In this document: positions 53,710 through 62,433 of the stretch, one piece after another
Position numbering within the stretch: position 1 is the stretch's first letter
Layout of the letters: each line of letters opens with the position of its first letter
Source of the DNA: Rhizobium sp. CC-YZS058
GTDB taxonomy: Bacteria > Pseudomonadota > Alphaproteobacteria > Rhizobiales > Rhizobiaceae
Direction: 5' to 3'
Assembly (NCBI RefSeq): GCF_034720595.1
Contig: NZ_JAYESJ010000001.1
Coordinates: 1,514,001-1,578,000, forward strand
Length of the DNA stretch: 64,000 bases
Notes under the pieces: model-generated
Database searches by the model: none
What the model was told of the DNA's origin: nothing
What the model saw: the letters and a program-made list of their open reading frames with translations, nothing else
Made by a program: the position numbers and the translations under genes

Positions 53710-55248
53710 CTAGTGCGCAGCCTCGCCGGAGGCGGCCATGATCTTTTCCTTGGTGACGTGCTGGTCGAACTCGGCGGAAATCTTCCCGCGGCGCATCACG
53801 ATGATCCGGTGGGCGATGCTCAGGCATTCGCCGACTTCCGATGTCGAATAGAGGACCGCGAGGCCCTGCTTGGCGCGCTCGGCCAGAAGCTTGAACACTT
53901 CCGACTTCGCGCCGATGTCAATTCCCCGGCTCGGCTCGTCGAGCAGGATGACGGTCGGGTCGGTGGCCAGCATCTTGCCGATCACCACCTTCTGCTGGTT
54001 GCCGCCAGAGAGCGATCCGATCGCCGCGCCGCCGCCATCCGTCTTGATGTGAACCTTGCGGATCGAATCGGCGACGATCGACTGTTCGGCGCCGGGCGAG
54101 GTGAAGAGGCCCTTGGTGAAGGCGCGGATGCTGGCGAGCGACAGGTTGGCGCCGACGCTCATCGTCTGCACCAGGCCGTCGCGCTGGCGATCTTCCGGCA
54201 CGAGCGCCAGGCCCATGGCGATGCGGTCGGCGATGGAGAAGCGGGAGATGTCCTCTCCCTCAAGGAGCACACGGCCGCTGGACGGCGTCAGCCGGCCGGC
54301 GATGCATTCGAGGAGCTCGGTCCGCCCGGCGCCCATCAGGCCATAGATGCACACGACTTCGCCGGCGCGCACCGAGAGCGACAGATTGTCGACCACGGAA
54401 TAGCCGGCACCGGCCGGATCCGGAACGCTGAGATTTTCGACCTTCAGCGCCACATCGCCCATCACGTGTCCGGTCGGCGGCGAGCCGAGGTCGAAGTTCT
54501 CGCCGACCATGTTGCGCACGATCCATTCGAGATCGATGCTCTTGCGCTCGGCATAGGCCGTCATCGTGCCGTCGCGCAGCACCACCGCATGGTGGGTGAT
54601 CTGCAGCGCTTCTTCGAGATGGTGGGAGATATAGACGATCGACACGCCGCGGGCTGTCAGGTCGCGGATGACCTTGAACAGCACCTCGACCTCCGAGGCG
54701 GACAGTGCCGATGTCGGCTCATCCATGATCAGGATGCGGCTGTCGACCGAAAGCGCGCGGGCGATCTCGACGATCTGCTGCTGGCCGAGCCGCAGCTCCT
54801 CCACCAGCGCGAGCGGATCGATATCCTCTTCGAGCTCTTCGAGCAGCAGGCGCGTCTGGCGTTCCTCTTCGGCGTAGTCCACGCCGGTCGCCATCATGAT
54901 CTCGCGGCCCATGAAGATGTTGTCGCGCACGTTCAAGTTGGGCGCGAGGCTGAGTTCCTGGTGGATGATCGAGACGCCGAGGTCGCGGGCGTGCGACGAG
55001 GAGGTGAAGACCACCGGCTGGCCATCGAGTACGATTTCGCCGGAGGTCGGCTGAACGACACCCGATAGGATCTTCATCAGCGTCGATTTGCCGGCGCCGT
55101 TCTCTCCGAACAGAGTCGTGACCTGACCCTTGCGGATCTCGAAGTTGACACCCTTCAGCGCATGGATGCTGCCATAGGATTTCGCAATGTTGCGGGCGGC
55201 GAGAACGACGTCGCCCTGGCCGGCGGCGGAACGGACGGGCGTGCTCAT
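53710..55248 (-). CDS. eryE: ATPase of the erythritol ABC transporter (RbsA type)
   Basis: 512-aa double ATPase of the CUT2 class. The first half has Walker A GENGAGKST, signature LRLGQQQ and Walker B ILIMDEPTSALS; the second half has the degenerate Walker A GLMGAGRTE, LSGGNQQK and ILLDEPSRGID. This asymmetry is normal for RbsA-type proteins. Its ATG overlaps the stop of the DUF2291 gene by 4 bases. Placed with the permease, binding protein and divergent eryABCD, it energises polyol import. Confidence 0.93.
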   Translation of the reverse strand: MSTPVRSAAGQGDVVLAARNIAKSYGSIHALKGVNFEIRKGQVTTLFGENGAGKSTLMKILSGVVQPTSGEIVLDGQPVVFTSSSHARDLGVSIIHQELSLAPNLNVRDNIFMGREIMMATGVDYAEEERQTRLLLEELEEDIDPLALVEELRLGQQQIVEIARALSVDSRILIMDEPTSALSASEVEVLFKVIRDLTARGVSIVYISHHLEEALQITHHAVVLRDGTMTAYAERKSIDLEWIVRNMVGENFDLGSPPTGHVMGDVALKVENLSVPDPAGAGYSVVDNLSLSVRAGEVVCIYGLMGAGRTELLECIAGRLTPSSGRVLLEGEDISRFSIADRIAMGLALVPEDRQRDGLVQTMSVGANLSLASIRAFTKGLFTSPGAEQSIVADSIRKVHIKTDGGGAAIGSLSGGNQQKVVIGKMLATDPTVILLDEPSRGIDIGAKSEVFKLLAERAKQGLAVLYSTSEVGECLSIAHRIIVMRRGKISAEFDQHVTKEKIMAASGEAAH

Positions 55249-55901
55249 TGGACGTCGAGCCTCACCGGCGTGATCAGCCAGCTCTTCGGATTGATCAGCT
55301 TGAAGACACCGACGACCTTGGCCGTCTTGCCAGTCAGACTGTCGGCGCCGGCATTGGCCAGCACATCCTTCTTCATCTGGTTGTTGATGGCCGAGCCGGC
55401 GTTCTGATACTCGATCTGGTTGGTGAACTGGCCGAACTCGATCGCACCCGTCGCATCGCGCAGGTCCGTGCCGTTGACGGCGGGGCCGGTCTGGACACGC
55501 ACCACCACGTCGGCCGGCAGCTCGCCGCCGCTGAACACATGCGCATTGCCCTTGCGCTCGCCGGCCGTGGCCGTGAAGGAAACGGGGAAGACCGGGCCGG
55601 TGCTGGTCGCAACACCATATTTCTCGGCCGCGGCCTTCTTGTCGGCGGCGATCGCGGCGGCAAGCTCGGGAGCGGCGACGGCGCGTTTCTCGACATCGGC
55701 CTTGATCTTCGGGAAGTTCTCCGCGCCGAAGGCTTCCGGCGAGAACACGGCCTGGCGCACGTCATGCTCGGAGCCGATCTGCACGATCCGTGTGTCGTAG
55801 GCCATGGCAGCCAGCAGAACGATCCCGGCGACGCCGGCGATCAGGCCGCGGCGACTTGCCGGCGCCTGTCTCGGGATCTTGCGTGTCGTGACTGTGCTCA
55901 T
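55245..55901 (-). CDS. DUF2291 protein, first gene of the erythritol transport operon
   Basis: 218-aa protein with an N-terminal hydrophobic helix (GLIAGVAGIVLLAAMAY) acting as signal or anchor, then a periplasmic beta-rich domain of the DUF2291 family (VFPVSFTATAGERKGNAHVF, VVVRVQTGPAVNGTDLRDAT, FKLINPKSWLITPVRLDV). No lipobox cysteine is seen. Members are regularly found with ribose-type ABC transporters in rhizobia, so it probably assists the transporter. ATG 55901 follows GAGG by 9 bases. Function unknown. Confidence 0.82.
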   Translation of the reverse strand: MSTVTTRKIPRQAPASRRGLIAGVAGIVLLAAMAYDTRIVQIGSEHDVRQAVFSPEAFGAENFPKIKADVEKRAVAAPELAAAIAADKKAAAEKYGVATSTGPVFPVSFTATAGERKGNAHVFSGGELPADVVVRVQTGPAVNGTDLRDATGAIEFGQFTNQIEYQNAGSAINNQMKKDVLANAGADSLTGKTAKVVGVFKLINPKSWLITPVRLDVQ

Positions 55902-56077
55902 GCTCAATAACCTCGATGATGACCCGCCGGCGAGACCGCCAGCGTCCGGTGTGCCCAATCCCGGTGCCCTCCGCCTCAGGCCGGCCAAGGCGGCGGGGCA
56001 AGCAAATTGGGTGGTGAGTGTCGTGTTCCGCCCGTCCTTGCCGCCCGGCATCTCCTCATCCAACGCCGGGCGAGCGG

Positions 56078-56093
56078 CCTATCTTGTGATAGG
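56078..56093. promoter_or_regulatory. Inverted repeat CCTATC-TTGT-GATAGG
   Basis: A perfect 6-bp inverted repeat with a 4-base spacer lies in the ery control region, about 180 bases before the DUF2291 start. It is a candidate binding site for EryD or for one of the DeoR proteins. Confidence 0.4.
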
Positions 56094-56107
56094 TCTGTGT
56101 TAAATAT

Positions 56108-56143
56108 TGCATCGACCCTGATGCAGTTTCAGTAACCTGTCAA
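56108..56143 (-). promoter_or_regulatory. Candidate ery transport promoter with overlapping operator
   Basis: On the minus strand TTGACA (56143-56138) is a consensus -35 box. Seventeen bases on lies CAGGGT, a poor -10, covered by the inverted repeat TGCATC-GACCCT-GATGCA (56108-56125). A weak -10 overlapped by an inverted repeat suits a regulated promoter for the eryEFG operon. Confidence 0.4.
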
Positions 56144-56674
56144 TGACCCTTTTCAGAGGGTTCATCTTTGTCCAAGCGTTCTTCGATCATGCCGAACCAG
56201 CCCGCGTCCCGTCGCACGCCGCTCCGCCTGCGACGCTCGTCCCGGATGTCCGTACCGATGATCCTGCAGCCGTGAAGGATGCGAATCCATCAAGCAAGTC
56301 CCTGATCGCGAACGGAATTGGCGCTGCCAGCATTGTTCGGCAACTTGGGCATCCGGTCCCGGCGGATCGAAACGACGTGTGGTGTAAAGTCCTCCTGCCA
56401 TCCAGTGCGGCGCAGCATCCTCCTCGGGCGCTCGCTCCGTTGACAGGGGGAAGCTTATATGAAAAAAAATTCTGCGCCAGAAAAAAATTTCGGTCGCTGT
56501 GTGAATAATCCGTGATAAGTTGGCGGTCAGGGTCACAGCTGTGGTTCGTCGGCGCGTTGCGGTCTGGAGGGCTGTGGCGGTGTCGGGATGGAGGAGCAGG
56601 ATGAGGCGTCGGCGGAGGAAAGCCGGAGCGGGGAACCGCCGCGGCGGGCGACCTCTCAGTCAAGGATCGTGAGT

Positions 56675-58300
56675 ATGCAGAACGGATGCGACGTGCTGAT
56701 CGGGATCGATTCGGGCACTTCGGTGATCAAGGCGGTGGCCTTCGATCTCGCCGGGGGGCAGATCGCCTCGGCTTCGGTGCGCAACAGCTACAAGACCGGC
56801 CTCGACGGTTCGGCCACCCAATCGCTCGGCCAGACCTGGCGCGATTGCGTTTCTGCCTTGCGCGGCCTGTCGGAAAAGGTGGACCGGCTTGCCGAACGGA
56901 CTGCGGCGCTCTCCGTCACGGCGCAGGGCGACGGGACCTGGCTGGTGGGCAAAGGCAACGAGGCGGTCGGTGAGGCCTGGCTCTGGCTCGACGCGCGCGC
57001 GGCGCCCACCGTCAGGCGACTTGCTGCCGGGCCGCAGAACCGTGCGCGGTTCGAGGCGACGGGCACCGGGCTCAACACCTGCCAGCAGGGCGCGCAGATC
57101 GCCCATATGGACCGCCATCACACGGGCCTGCTGGATCAGGCCGAGGTCGCGCTGCACTGCAAGGACTGGCTCTATCTGAACCTGACCGGCGTGCGCGCCA
57201 CCGATCCGTCGGAGGCGAGCTTCACCTTCGGCGACTTCCGCAGCCGCTCCTACAGCGACGCGGCGATCGAGGCGCTAGGGCTCGGCCATCGGCGTTCGCT
57301 GTTGCCCGAGATCGTCGATGGCACAGAGGTCACCCATGGCCTTTCCGCGCGCGCCGCGGCCGAAACCGGGCTTCTGGCCGGCACGCCGGTCTCGCTCGGC
57401 TATGTCGACATGGTGATGACCGCGCTGGGCGCCGGCATTCGCACGAGCCGTACCAATGCCGCCTGTTCCACCATCGGCTCGACCGGCGTTCACATGCGTG
57501 CCAAGGCGGCGGGTGAGGTGGAGCTCAATGCCGAAGGCACCGGCTATGTGATCGCCCTGCCGATCCCGGGAATCGTCACCCAGGTGCAGACGAATATGGC
57601 CGCCACGCTCAATATCGACTGGATCCTCCAGCTCGCCGGCGACCTGATGGCCGATGCCGGCCGCGAGATCCCGCACAGCGAGCTGGTCGCCCGGATCGAA
57701 GGCTGGCTGAAGGCCTCAAAGCCCGGCGCTCTTCTCTATCATCCCTATATTTCCGAAGCGGGCGAACGCGGGCCCTTCGTCAATGCGGATGCGCGGGCGG
57801 GCTTCATCGGCCTGTCGATGCGCCACCGATTCGCCGATCTCCTCCGTGCCGTGGTCGAAGGGCTCGGCATGGCGACGCGCGACTGTTACGCGGCCATGGG
57901 CGCCCTGCCGCAGGAGCTTCGGCTGACCGGCGGCGCGGCTCGTTCCGGGGCGTTGCGCAGCGTGATCTCGGCTGCCATCGGCGCGCCGGTCCGCATTTCG
58001 AGCCGGGAGGAGGCCGGCGCCGCCGGCGCGGCCATGATGGCCGCGGTCGCCATCGGCGCCTATCCCGACATGGACAGCTGCATCGATGCCTGGGTAACGC
58101 CTCTCTTGGGCGCGGCCGAGGCACCCGATCGGGCTTTGTCCTACCACTATACCACGCTGTTCCCGGCCTATGCGGGCGCCCGCCATGCGCTGTCGCCCGT
58201 CTGGGATCAGCTGGCCGAAATTCCGGGCCCGGCCGAGGATGGACCGGTGCTCACCACTCATGAAGATGCGGCGCTATCCGCGCAAGGAGAGGCACAATGA
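56675..58300 (+). CDS. eryA: Erythritol kinase (FGGY family)
   Basis: 541-aa FGGY kinase that would phosphorylate erythritol to erythritol-4-phosphate (also named L-erythritol-4-phosphate). Motifs are IGIDSGTSVIKAVAFDLAGG near residue 9, LSVTAQGDGTWLV, GEAWLWLDARA, and LTGGAARSGALRSVISAAIG in the C-terminal domain. ATG 56675 has AAGGA 8 bases upstream, better than the GTG at 56669. Its stop overlaps the eryB start (ATGA at 58297-58300). The identification rests on gene order with eryB, eryC and eryD and the divergent ribose-type transporter. Confidence 0.88.
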   Translation: MQNGCDVLIGIDSGTSVIKAVAFDLAGGQIASASVRNSYKTGLDGSATQSLGQTWRDCVSALRGLSEKVDRLAERTAALSVTAQGDGTWLVGKGNEAVGEAWLWLDARAAPTVRRLAAGPQNRARFEATGTGLNTCQQGAQIAHMDRHHTGLLDQAEVALHCKDWLYLNLTGVRATDPSEASFTFGDFRSRSYSDAAIEALGLGHRRSLLPEIVDGTEVTHGLSARAAAETGLLAGTPVSLGYVDMVMTALGAGIRTSRTNAACSTIGSTGVHMRAKAAGEVELNAEGTGYVIALPIPGIVTQVQTNMAATLNIDWILQLAGDLMADAGREIPHSELVARIEGWLKASKPGALLYHPYISEAGERGPFVNADARAGFIGLSMRHRFADLLRAVVEGLGMATRDCYAAMGALPQELRLTGGAARSGALRSVISAAIGAPVRISSREEAGAAGAAMMAAVAIGAYPDMDSCIDAWVTPLLGAAEAPDRALSYHYTTLFPAYAGARHALSPVWDQLAEIPGPAEDGPVLTTHEDAALSAQGEAQ

Positions 58301-59808
58301 ACGATATCACCGAGGTCGATCTCGTCGTCATCGGCGGCGGCATCAATGGCGCGGGCATTGCCCGCGATGCAGCCGGCCGGGGTCTCTCCGTCATCCTGTG
58401 CGAGAAGGGCGATCTGGCCGAGGGAACCTCCTCGCGCTCCGGCAAGCTGGTGCATGGCGGCTTGCGCTATCTTGAATATTATGAATTCCGCCTGGTTCGC
58501 GAGGCGCTGATCGAGCGCGAGGTGCTGCTCAATTCCGCGAGCCACATCATCTGGCCGATGCGCTTCGTTCTGCCGCACAGCCCCGACGATCGGCCGGCCT
58601 GGCTCGTTCGGCTCGGCCTGTTCCTCTATGACCATCTCGGCGGTCGCAAGCGCCTGCCGGGCACGCGCCAGCTCGACCTGCGCCGCGCGCCGGAAGGTGC
58701 GCCGATTCTCGACCAGTACACCAAGGGGTTCGAGTATTCCGACTGCTGGGTGGATGATGCGCGCCTCGTGGTTCTCAATGCCGTCGATGCCGCCGAGCGC
58801 GGCGCGACCGTTCTGACCCGCACCGCCTGCACCTCGGCCCGCCGCGAAAACGGCGGCTGGCGGGTGGACCTGCGCGACATGCGCGACGGCTCGGTGCGCA
58901 CGGTGCGCGCCAAGGTGGTCGTCAATGCCGCCGGCCCGTGGGTCAACGACATCGTCAACCGCGTCGCCGGCTCCAACAGCCGCCGCAATGTCCGCCTCGT
59001 CAAGGGCAGCCACATCATCGTGCCGAAGTTCTGGGAGGGCCAGCAGGCCTATCTCGTCCAGAACCACGACAAGCGCGTCATCTTCATCAACCCCTATGAA
59101 GGCGACAAGGCGCTGATCGGCACCACCGACATTCCTTATGAAGGCATGCCGGAAGACGTGACCGCGGACGAGGCCGAGATCGCCTATTTGATGGCGGCCG
59201 TAAACCGCTACTTCAAGGAGAAGCTGCGCCGCTCCGACGTGATCGAGAGCTTCTCGGGCGTGCGGCCGCTCTTCGACGACGGGCAGGGCAACCCCTCCGC
59301 CGTCACCCGCGACTATGTCTTCGATCTCGACGAAACCGGTGGCGCACCGCTGCTCAACGTCTTCGGCGGCAAGATCACCACCTTCCGCAAGCTCTCCGAA
59401 CATGCGCTGCAGAAGATCGCCGGCTTCTTCCCGCAGATGAAGGGCGACTGGACGCGGGGCGCGACCCTGCCGGGCGGCGAGATCCCGGACGCGGACTATG
59501 TCCGCTTTGCGGAAGAGATGCGGGTCCGCTATCCGTGGATGCCGCGTGCGCTGCTCAGCCATTACGGTCGTCTCTATGGCGCGCGGCTGACGCGCATCGT
59601 CGGCGACGCGACCGCGCTGGAAGGGCTTGGCCGTCATTTCGGCGGCAACCTCTACGAGGCCGAGGTTCGCTATCTCGTTGAGCATGAATGGGCGGAGACG
59701 GCCGAGGATGTCTTCTGGCGGCGGACGAAGGAAGGTCTGCGCATGACGGCCGCCGAGAAGGCCGCCTTCTCCGCCTGGTTCGACGACAGTTTCGCCCGCG
59801 CCGCCTGA
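58297..59808 (+). CDS. eryB: Erythritol-phosphate dehydrogenase (GlpD family)
   Basis: 503-aa FAD-dependent enzyme, GlpD homologue, that oxidises erythritol-4-phosphate to a tetrulose phosphate. The FAD motif LVVIGGGINGAGIARDAAGR lies at residues 9-28, followed by GTSSRSGKLVHGGLRYLEYY and the C-terminal FGGKITTFRKLSE. The 503 aa are typical of EryB. The start overlaps eryA by 4 bases and has AAGGAGAGGCACA before it. The GlpD-like protein at 46399-48135 is a separate paralogue with a longer C-terminal part. Confidence 0.9.
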   Translation: MNDITEVDLVVIGGGINGAGIARDAAGRGLSVILCEKGDLAEGTSSRSGKLVHGGLRYLEYYEFRLVREALIEREVLLNSASHIIWPMRFVLPHSPDDRPAWLVRLGLFLYDHLGGRKRLPGTRQLDLRRAPEGAPILDQYTKGFEYSDCWVDDARLVVLNAVDAAERGATVLTRTACTSARRENGGWRVDLRDMRDGSVRTVRAKVVVNAAGPWVNDIVNRVAGSNSRRNVRLVKGSHIIVPKFWEGQQAYLVQNHDKRVIFINPYEGDKALIGTTDIPYEGMPEDVTADEAEIAYLMAAVNRYFKEKLRRSDVIESFSGVRPLFDDGQGNPSAVTRDYVFDLDETGGAPLLNVFGGKITTFRKLSEHALQKIAGFFPQMKGDWTRGATLPGGEIPDADYVRFAEEMRVRYPWMPRALLSHYGRLYGARLTRIVGDATALEGLGRHFGGNLYEAEVRYLVEHEWAETAEDVFWRRTKEGLRMTAAEKAAFSAWFDDSFARAA

Positions 59809-59835
59809 GCGCCCCTGAAAGATCGAGAGAGAACC

Positions 59836-60768
59836 ATGGCGCTGACGCTGTCCCTCAACACCAATCCGCTGGTCAACCGCTTCGCCCGGCCCGACGACCT
59901 GATCGACACGGTCGCCCGCGACTTGAAGATCCGTGATCTGCAGTTGACCCACGAATTCATCAATCCGAGCTGGCCGGCGCCCGTGATCCGCCGTCTCACG
60001 CGCGAGATGGATGCGGCTCTTGCACGCACGGGCGTGCGGGTGACCTCCGGCATGACCGGCCCCTATGGGCGCCTCAACCATTTTGGTCATCCCGACCGCG
60101 ACGTGCGGCGCTATTATGTCGACTGGTTCAAGACCTTTGCCGATATCATCGGCGATCTCGGCGGGAGCTCGGTCGGCACGCAATTCGCGATCTTCACCTA
60201 TGAGGATTATGACGATCCGACCCGTCGGGAGGCGCTGATCGACATCGCCATCGAGTGCTGGGCCGAAGTGGCCGAGCATGCGAAGGCCGCTGGCCTTTCC
60301 TATGTCTTCTGGGAACCCATGAGCATCGGCCGCGAATTCGGCGAAACGATCGACGCCTGCCTAGCCCTGCAGGACCGCCTGACGGCCGCCAACATGGCGG
60401 TGCCGATGTGGATGATGGCCGATATCGATCATGGCGATGTTACTTCCGCCAATCCCGACGATTTCGACCCCTATGCCTGGGCACGCGCCGTGCCGAAGGT
60501 TTCGCCGATCATCCATATCAAGCAGAGCCTGATGGACAAGGGCGGCCACCGCCCGTTCACCGCCGCTTTCAACGCCAAAGGCCGAATCCAGCCGCAGCCG
60601 CTGCTCCAAGCTTTCGCGGCCGGCGGCGCGCGAGACAACGAGGTTTGCCTCGAACTGTCCTTCAAGGAGCGTGATCCGAACGACCGCGAGGTGATTCCAC
60701 AGATCGCCGAAAGCATCGCCTTCTGGGCGCCGCACATCGACACCGGCGCGGCCGATCTCAAGGTTTAG
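59836..60768 (+). CDS. eryC: Tetrulose-phosphate isomerase/racemase, TIM-barrel (EryC)
   Basis: 310-aa TIM-barrel of the sugar-phosphate isomerase type, third in the ery operon, 27 bases after eryB. In Brucella EryC racemises L-3-tetrulose-4-phosphate, and the position here is the same. Likely metal ligands are in LSYVFWEPMSIGREF (Glu), WMMADIDHGDVTS (Asp, His) and VCLELSFKERDPND (Glu). ATG 59836 follows GAGAGAGAACC. The two later isomerases of the pathway are not present next to it. Confidence 0.88.
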   Translation: MALTLSLNTNPLVNRFARPDDLIDTVARDLKIRDLQLTHEFINPSWPAPVIRRLTREMDAALARTGVRVTSGMTGPYGRLNHFGHPDRDVRRYYVDWFKTFADIIGDLGGSSVGTQFAIFTYEDYDDPTRREALIDIAIECWAEVAEHAKAAGLSYVFWEPMSIGREFGETIDACLALQDRLTAANMAVPMWMMADIDHGDVTSANPDDFDPYAWARAVPKVSPIIHIKQSLMDKGGHRPFTAAFNAKGRIQPQPLLQAFAAGGARDNEVCLELSFKERDPNDREVIPQIAESIAFWAPHIDTGAADLKV

Positions 60769-60984
60769 GAACGCAGGATGGGTACAGAGACTGAACGATC
60801 CAGCGTGACAGGTCGAGAAAGACACTGCTAATATAATGCCGCGATGGCAGAAGCAGTGGGCGCCGTGCCGGCCGGCGCGTCGAGGGGGATGAGCCACCTC
60901 GACCTTGGCAAGGGCTTTGCCTTCGTTCTGGAGTGACGCGGATGGGGCTGTTCCCGATCAGCATCACGCTTATGATACGGAAAA

Positions 60985-61016
60985 CCCGCACGGGCTGGTC
61001 TATGGCCGTGCGGGTC
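60985..61016 (+). terminator. Candidate terminator after eryC
   Basis: ACCCGCACGG (60985-60994) pairs perfectly with CCGTGCGGGT (61007-61016) around a 12-base loop. CAATTTTC follows and AAAA precedes it, so a partial or two-way terminator is possible between eryC and eryD. Confidence 0.5.
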
Positions 61017-61029
61017 AATTTTCGACATA

Positions 61030-61070
61030 AGTGAAACGGCGGCCGGGGGTGCAACCCCGGCTGCCACTTC
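61030..61070 (+). promoter_or_regulatory. Long stable hairpin in the eryD leader
   Basis: AAGTG (61030-61034) and CACTT (61066-61070) enclose the stem GGCGGCCGGGG (61039-61049) and CCCCGGCTGCC (61056-61066), with one G-T pair and a 6-base loop. A few unpaired bases lie on one side. It follows directly after the first hairpin and has no T-run. It could be a leader structure or mRNA stabiliser; function unknown. Confidence 0.45.
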
Positions 61071-61227
61071 AGAACTCTATGATGGACGCCAACGAATTTC
61101 AAGGTTTCTCGATCGATCGCGCCGATCCGATCCGATCGGAGAGACCTGGGCACACGCCTTCGTGTGCAGACGGACGAGCCAACGGATGGTGTCCGGCTGG
61201 TGCGGACCGGTGGATGGATAGGATGCC

Positions 61228-62163
61228 ATGGATACGGAAGACTCACTCGCCATTCGTGCCGCCTGGCTGCATTATGTCGGGGGGCTGACGCAATCGGCGG
61301 TCGCAAAGCGGCTCGGCTTGCCATCGGTCAAGGCGCACCGGCTGATTGCGCGTGCGGTGGCCGACGGCGTTGTCAAAGTGACGATCGACGGCGACATCGT
61401 CGGCTGCGTCGAGCTCGAGGCACGGCTCGCCCAACGCTACGGGCTCGATCACTGTCAGGTTGCGCCGGACCTTGGCGAAGAGGGGCTTCCACTCCGCGCC
61501 CTGGCCCAGGCTGGTGCGTCCTTTCTGCGACGGGAGATCGAGGGCAGCGAGCCGCGAGTGATCGGCCTTGGCCATGGACGGACGCTGGCGGCGGCGGTCC
61601 ACCAATTGCCGCGGGTCAGCGGAACCGGCGCGCGCTTCGTCTCGCTGTTGGGCGGGCTGACGCGCAACTATTCGGTCAATCCCCACGACGTCATGCACAA
61701 GATCGCCGAGAAGACCGGCGCGCTCTCCTATGTCATGCCGGTGCCGTTCTTCGCCAACACGGCGGAGGACCGCGAGGTTCTCCTGTCCCAGAAAGGTGTG
61801 GGCGAGGTCTTCGACATGGCACGGCAGGCGGATTTGAAGTTCGTCGGGATCGGCACGGTCGAGCCCGCGGCACAGCTCGTCTCCTCCGGAATGATCGAGG
61901 CGCGGGAGATCCGGGAAATCTCGGAGGATGGCGGGGTGGGCGAGCTGCTGGGTCACTTCTTCGACGCGTCCGGACGCTTGCTCGAAACGCCGCTGACGGC
62001 CCGCACGCTTTCGGTTCCCTTTTCCGACAGGGGAGCCGATCGGATCATCGCGGTGGCCGGCGGCCCCGCTAAGCTCGATGCGATCCGCGCGGTCCTCGCC
62101 AGCCGCCGCCTTTCAGGGCTGGTCACCGACGAAGTGACGGCCGCAGCCTTGCTTGGTTCCTGA
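61228..62163 (+). CDS. eryD: SorC/DeoR-type transcriptional regulator of erythritol genes
   Basis: 311-aa SorC-family regulator. The N-terminal HTH (LHYVGGLTQSAVAKRLGLPS, then AHRLIARAVADGVVKV) is residues 11-52; the C-terminal sugar-phosphate-binding domain has PRVIGLGHGRTLAAAV and VAGGPAKLDAIRAVLASR. In Brucella and rhizobia EryD represses the ery genes and is relieved by a pathway intermediate. It is last of eryABCD here, but separated from eryC by a 459-bp structured gap. ATG 61228 is the best start. Confidence 0.92.
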   Translation: MDTEDSLAIRAAWLHYVGGLTQSAVAKRLGLPSVKAHRLIARAVADGVVKVTIDGDIVGCVELEARLAQRYGLDHCQVAPDLGEEGLPLRALAQAGASFLRREIEGSEPRVIGLGHGRTLAAAVHQLPRVSGTGARFVSLLGGLTRNYSVNPHDVMHKIAEKTGALSYVMPVPFFANTAEDREVLLSQKGVGEVFDMARQADLKFVGIGTVEPAAQLVSSGMIEAREIREISEDGGVGELLGHFFDASGRLLETPLTARTLSVPFSDRGADRIIAVAGGPAKLDAIRAVLASRRLSGLVTDEVTAAALLGS

Positions 62164-62205
62164 GCGATGCTCGCCACAGGCCTCCACGTCTGATCGAGGG
62201 AGAGG

Positions 62206-62364
62206 TCAGCCGCCGCCGAGCACGCGTCGGCTGGCATCGTCCATGGCGCGGCTTTGGTCCTGTCCGTCCCGCTTGAGGCCCTGGGCCGTGTTGCCGCAGG
62301 CCGAAAGGGTCAAGGCTGCCAGCGCAACGGCGAGCAGGGCGGTGCGGGTCTTGTGAGAGGTCAT
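62206..62364 (-). CDS. Small entericidin-like lipoprotein, 52 aa
   Basis: A 52-codon frame has a signal peptide (MTSHKTRTALLAVALAALTL) and the lipobox LSAC with cysteine near residue 22. The short mature part (GNTAQGLKRDGQDQSRAMDD) is hydrophilic and resembles entericidin B-type proteins. The ATG follows AAGGAGCGACC. It is a single gene convergent with eryD. Lipidation and outer-membrane location are predicted. Confidence 0.75.
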   Translation of the reverse strand: MTSHKTRTALLAVALAALTLSACGNTAQGLKRDGQDQSRAMDDASRRVLGGG

Positions 62365-62433
62365 GGTCGCTCCTTGTCAAAAAGGGTCGCATGCAGACCC
62401 ATGACAGGGGATGTGTCGCGCAGACCTGGGAAG

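Larger units (their letters stand above)
55902..56674. other. Divergent control region between ery transport and eryABCD
   Basis: 773 bases without a supported gene. It contains an 8-bp inverted repeat (CGCCCGGC at 56042-56049 and GCCGGGCG at 56065-56072), the sites at 56078-56093 and 56108-56143 listed separately, an inverted repeat near 56146-56164 (ACCCT and AGGGT), and an A-rich stretch at 56459-56495. The second half, before eryA, has no convincing promoter match. EryD (SorC family) would be expected to act here. Confidence 0.6.
60769..61227. other. eryC-eryD intergenic region
   Basis: 459 bases on the plus strand between eryC and eryD, longer than a normal operon spacing. It holds two hairpins (listed separately at 60985-61016 and 61030-61070). 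No open frame with a ribosome binding site is visible. eryD may therefore be read from its own promoter or through a long structured leader. Confidence 0.55.

Noticed and set aside
51457..55068. Plus-strand open frame of 1203 codons opposite the ery transport genes
   Set aside because: It is antisense to eryG, eryF and eryE, which show full family motifs. High GC and codon bias leave the opposite frame open. Its translation is low-complexity in Asp, Gly, Arg and His with no recognisable domain.
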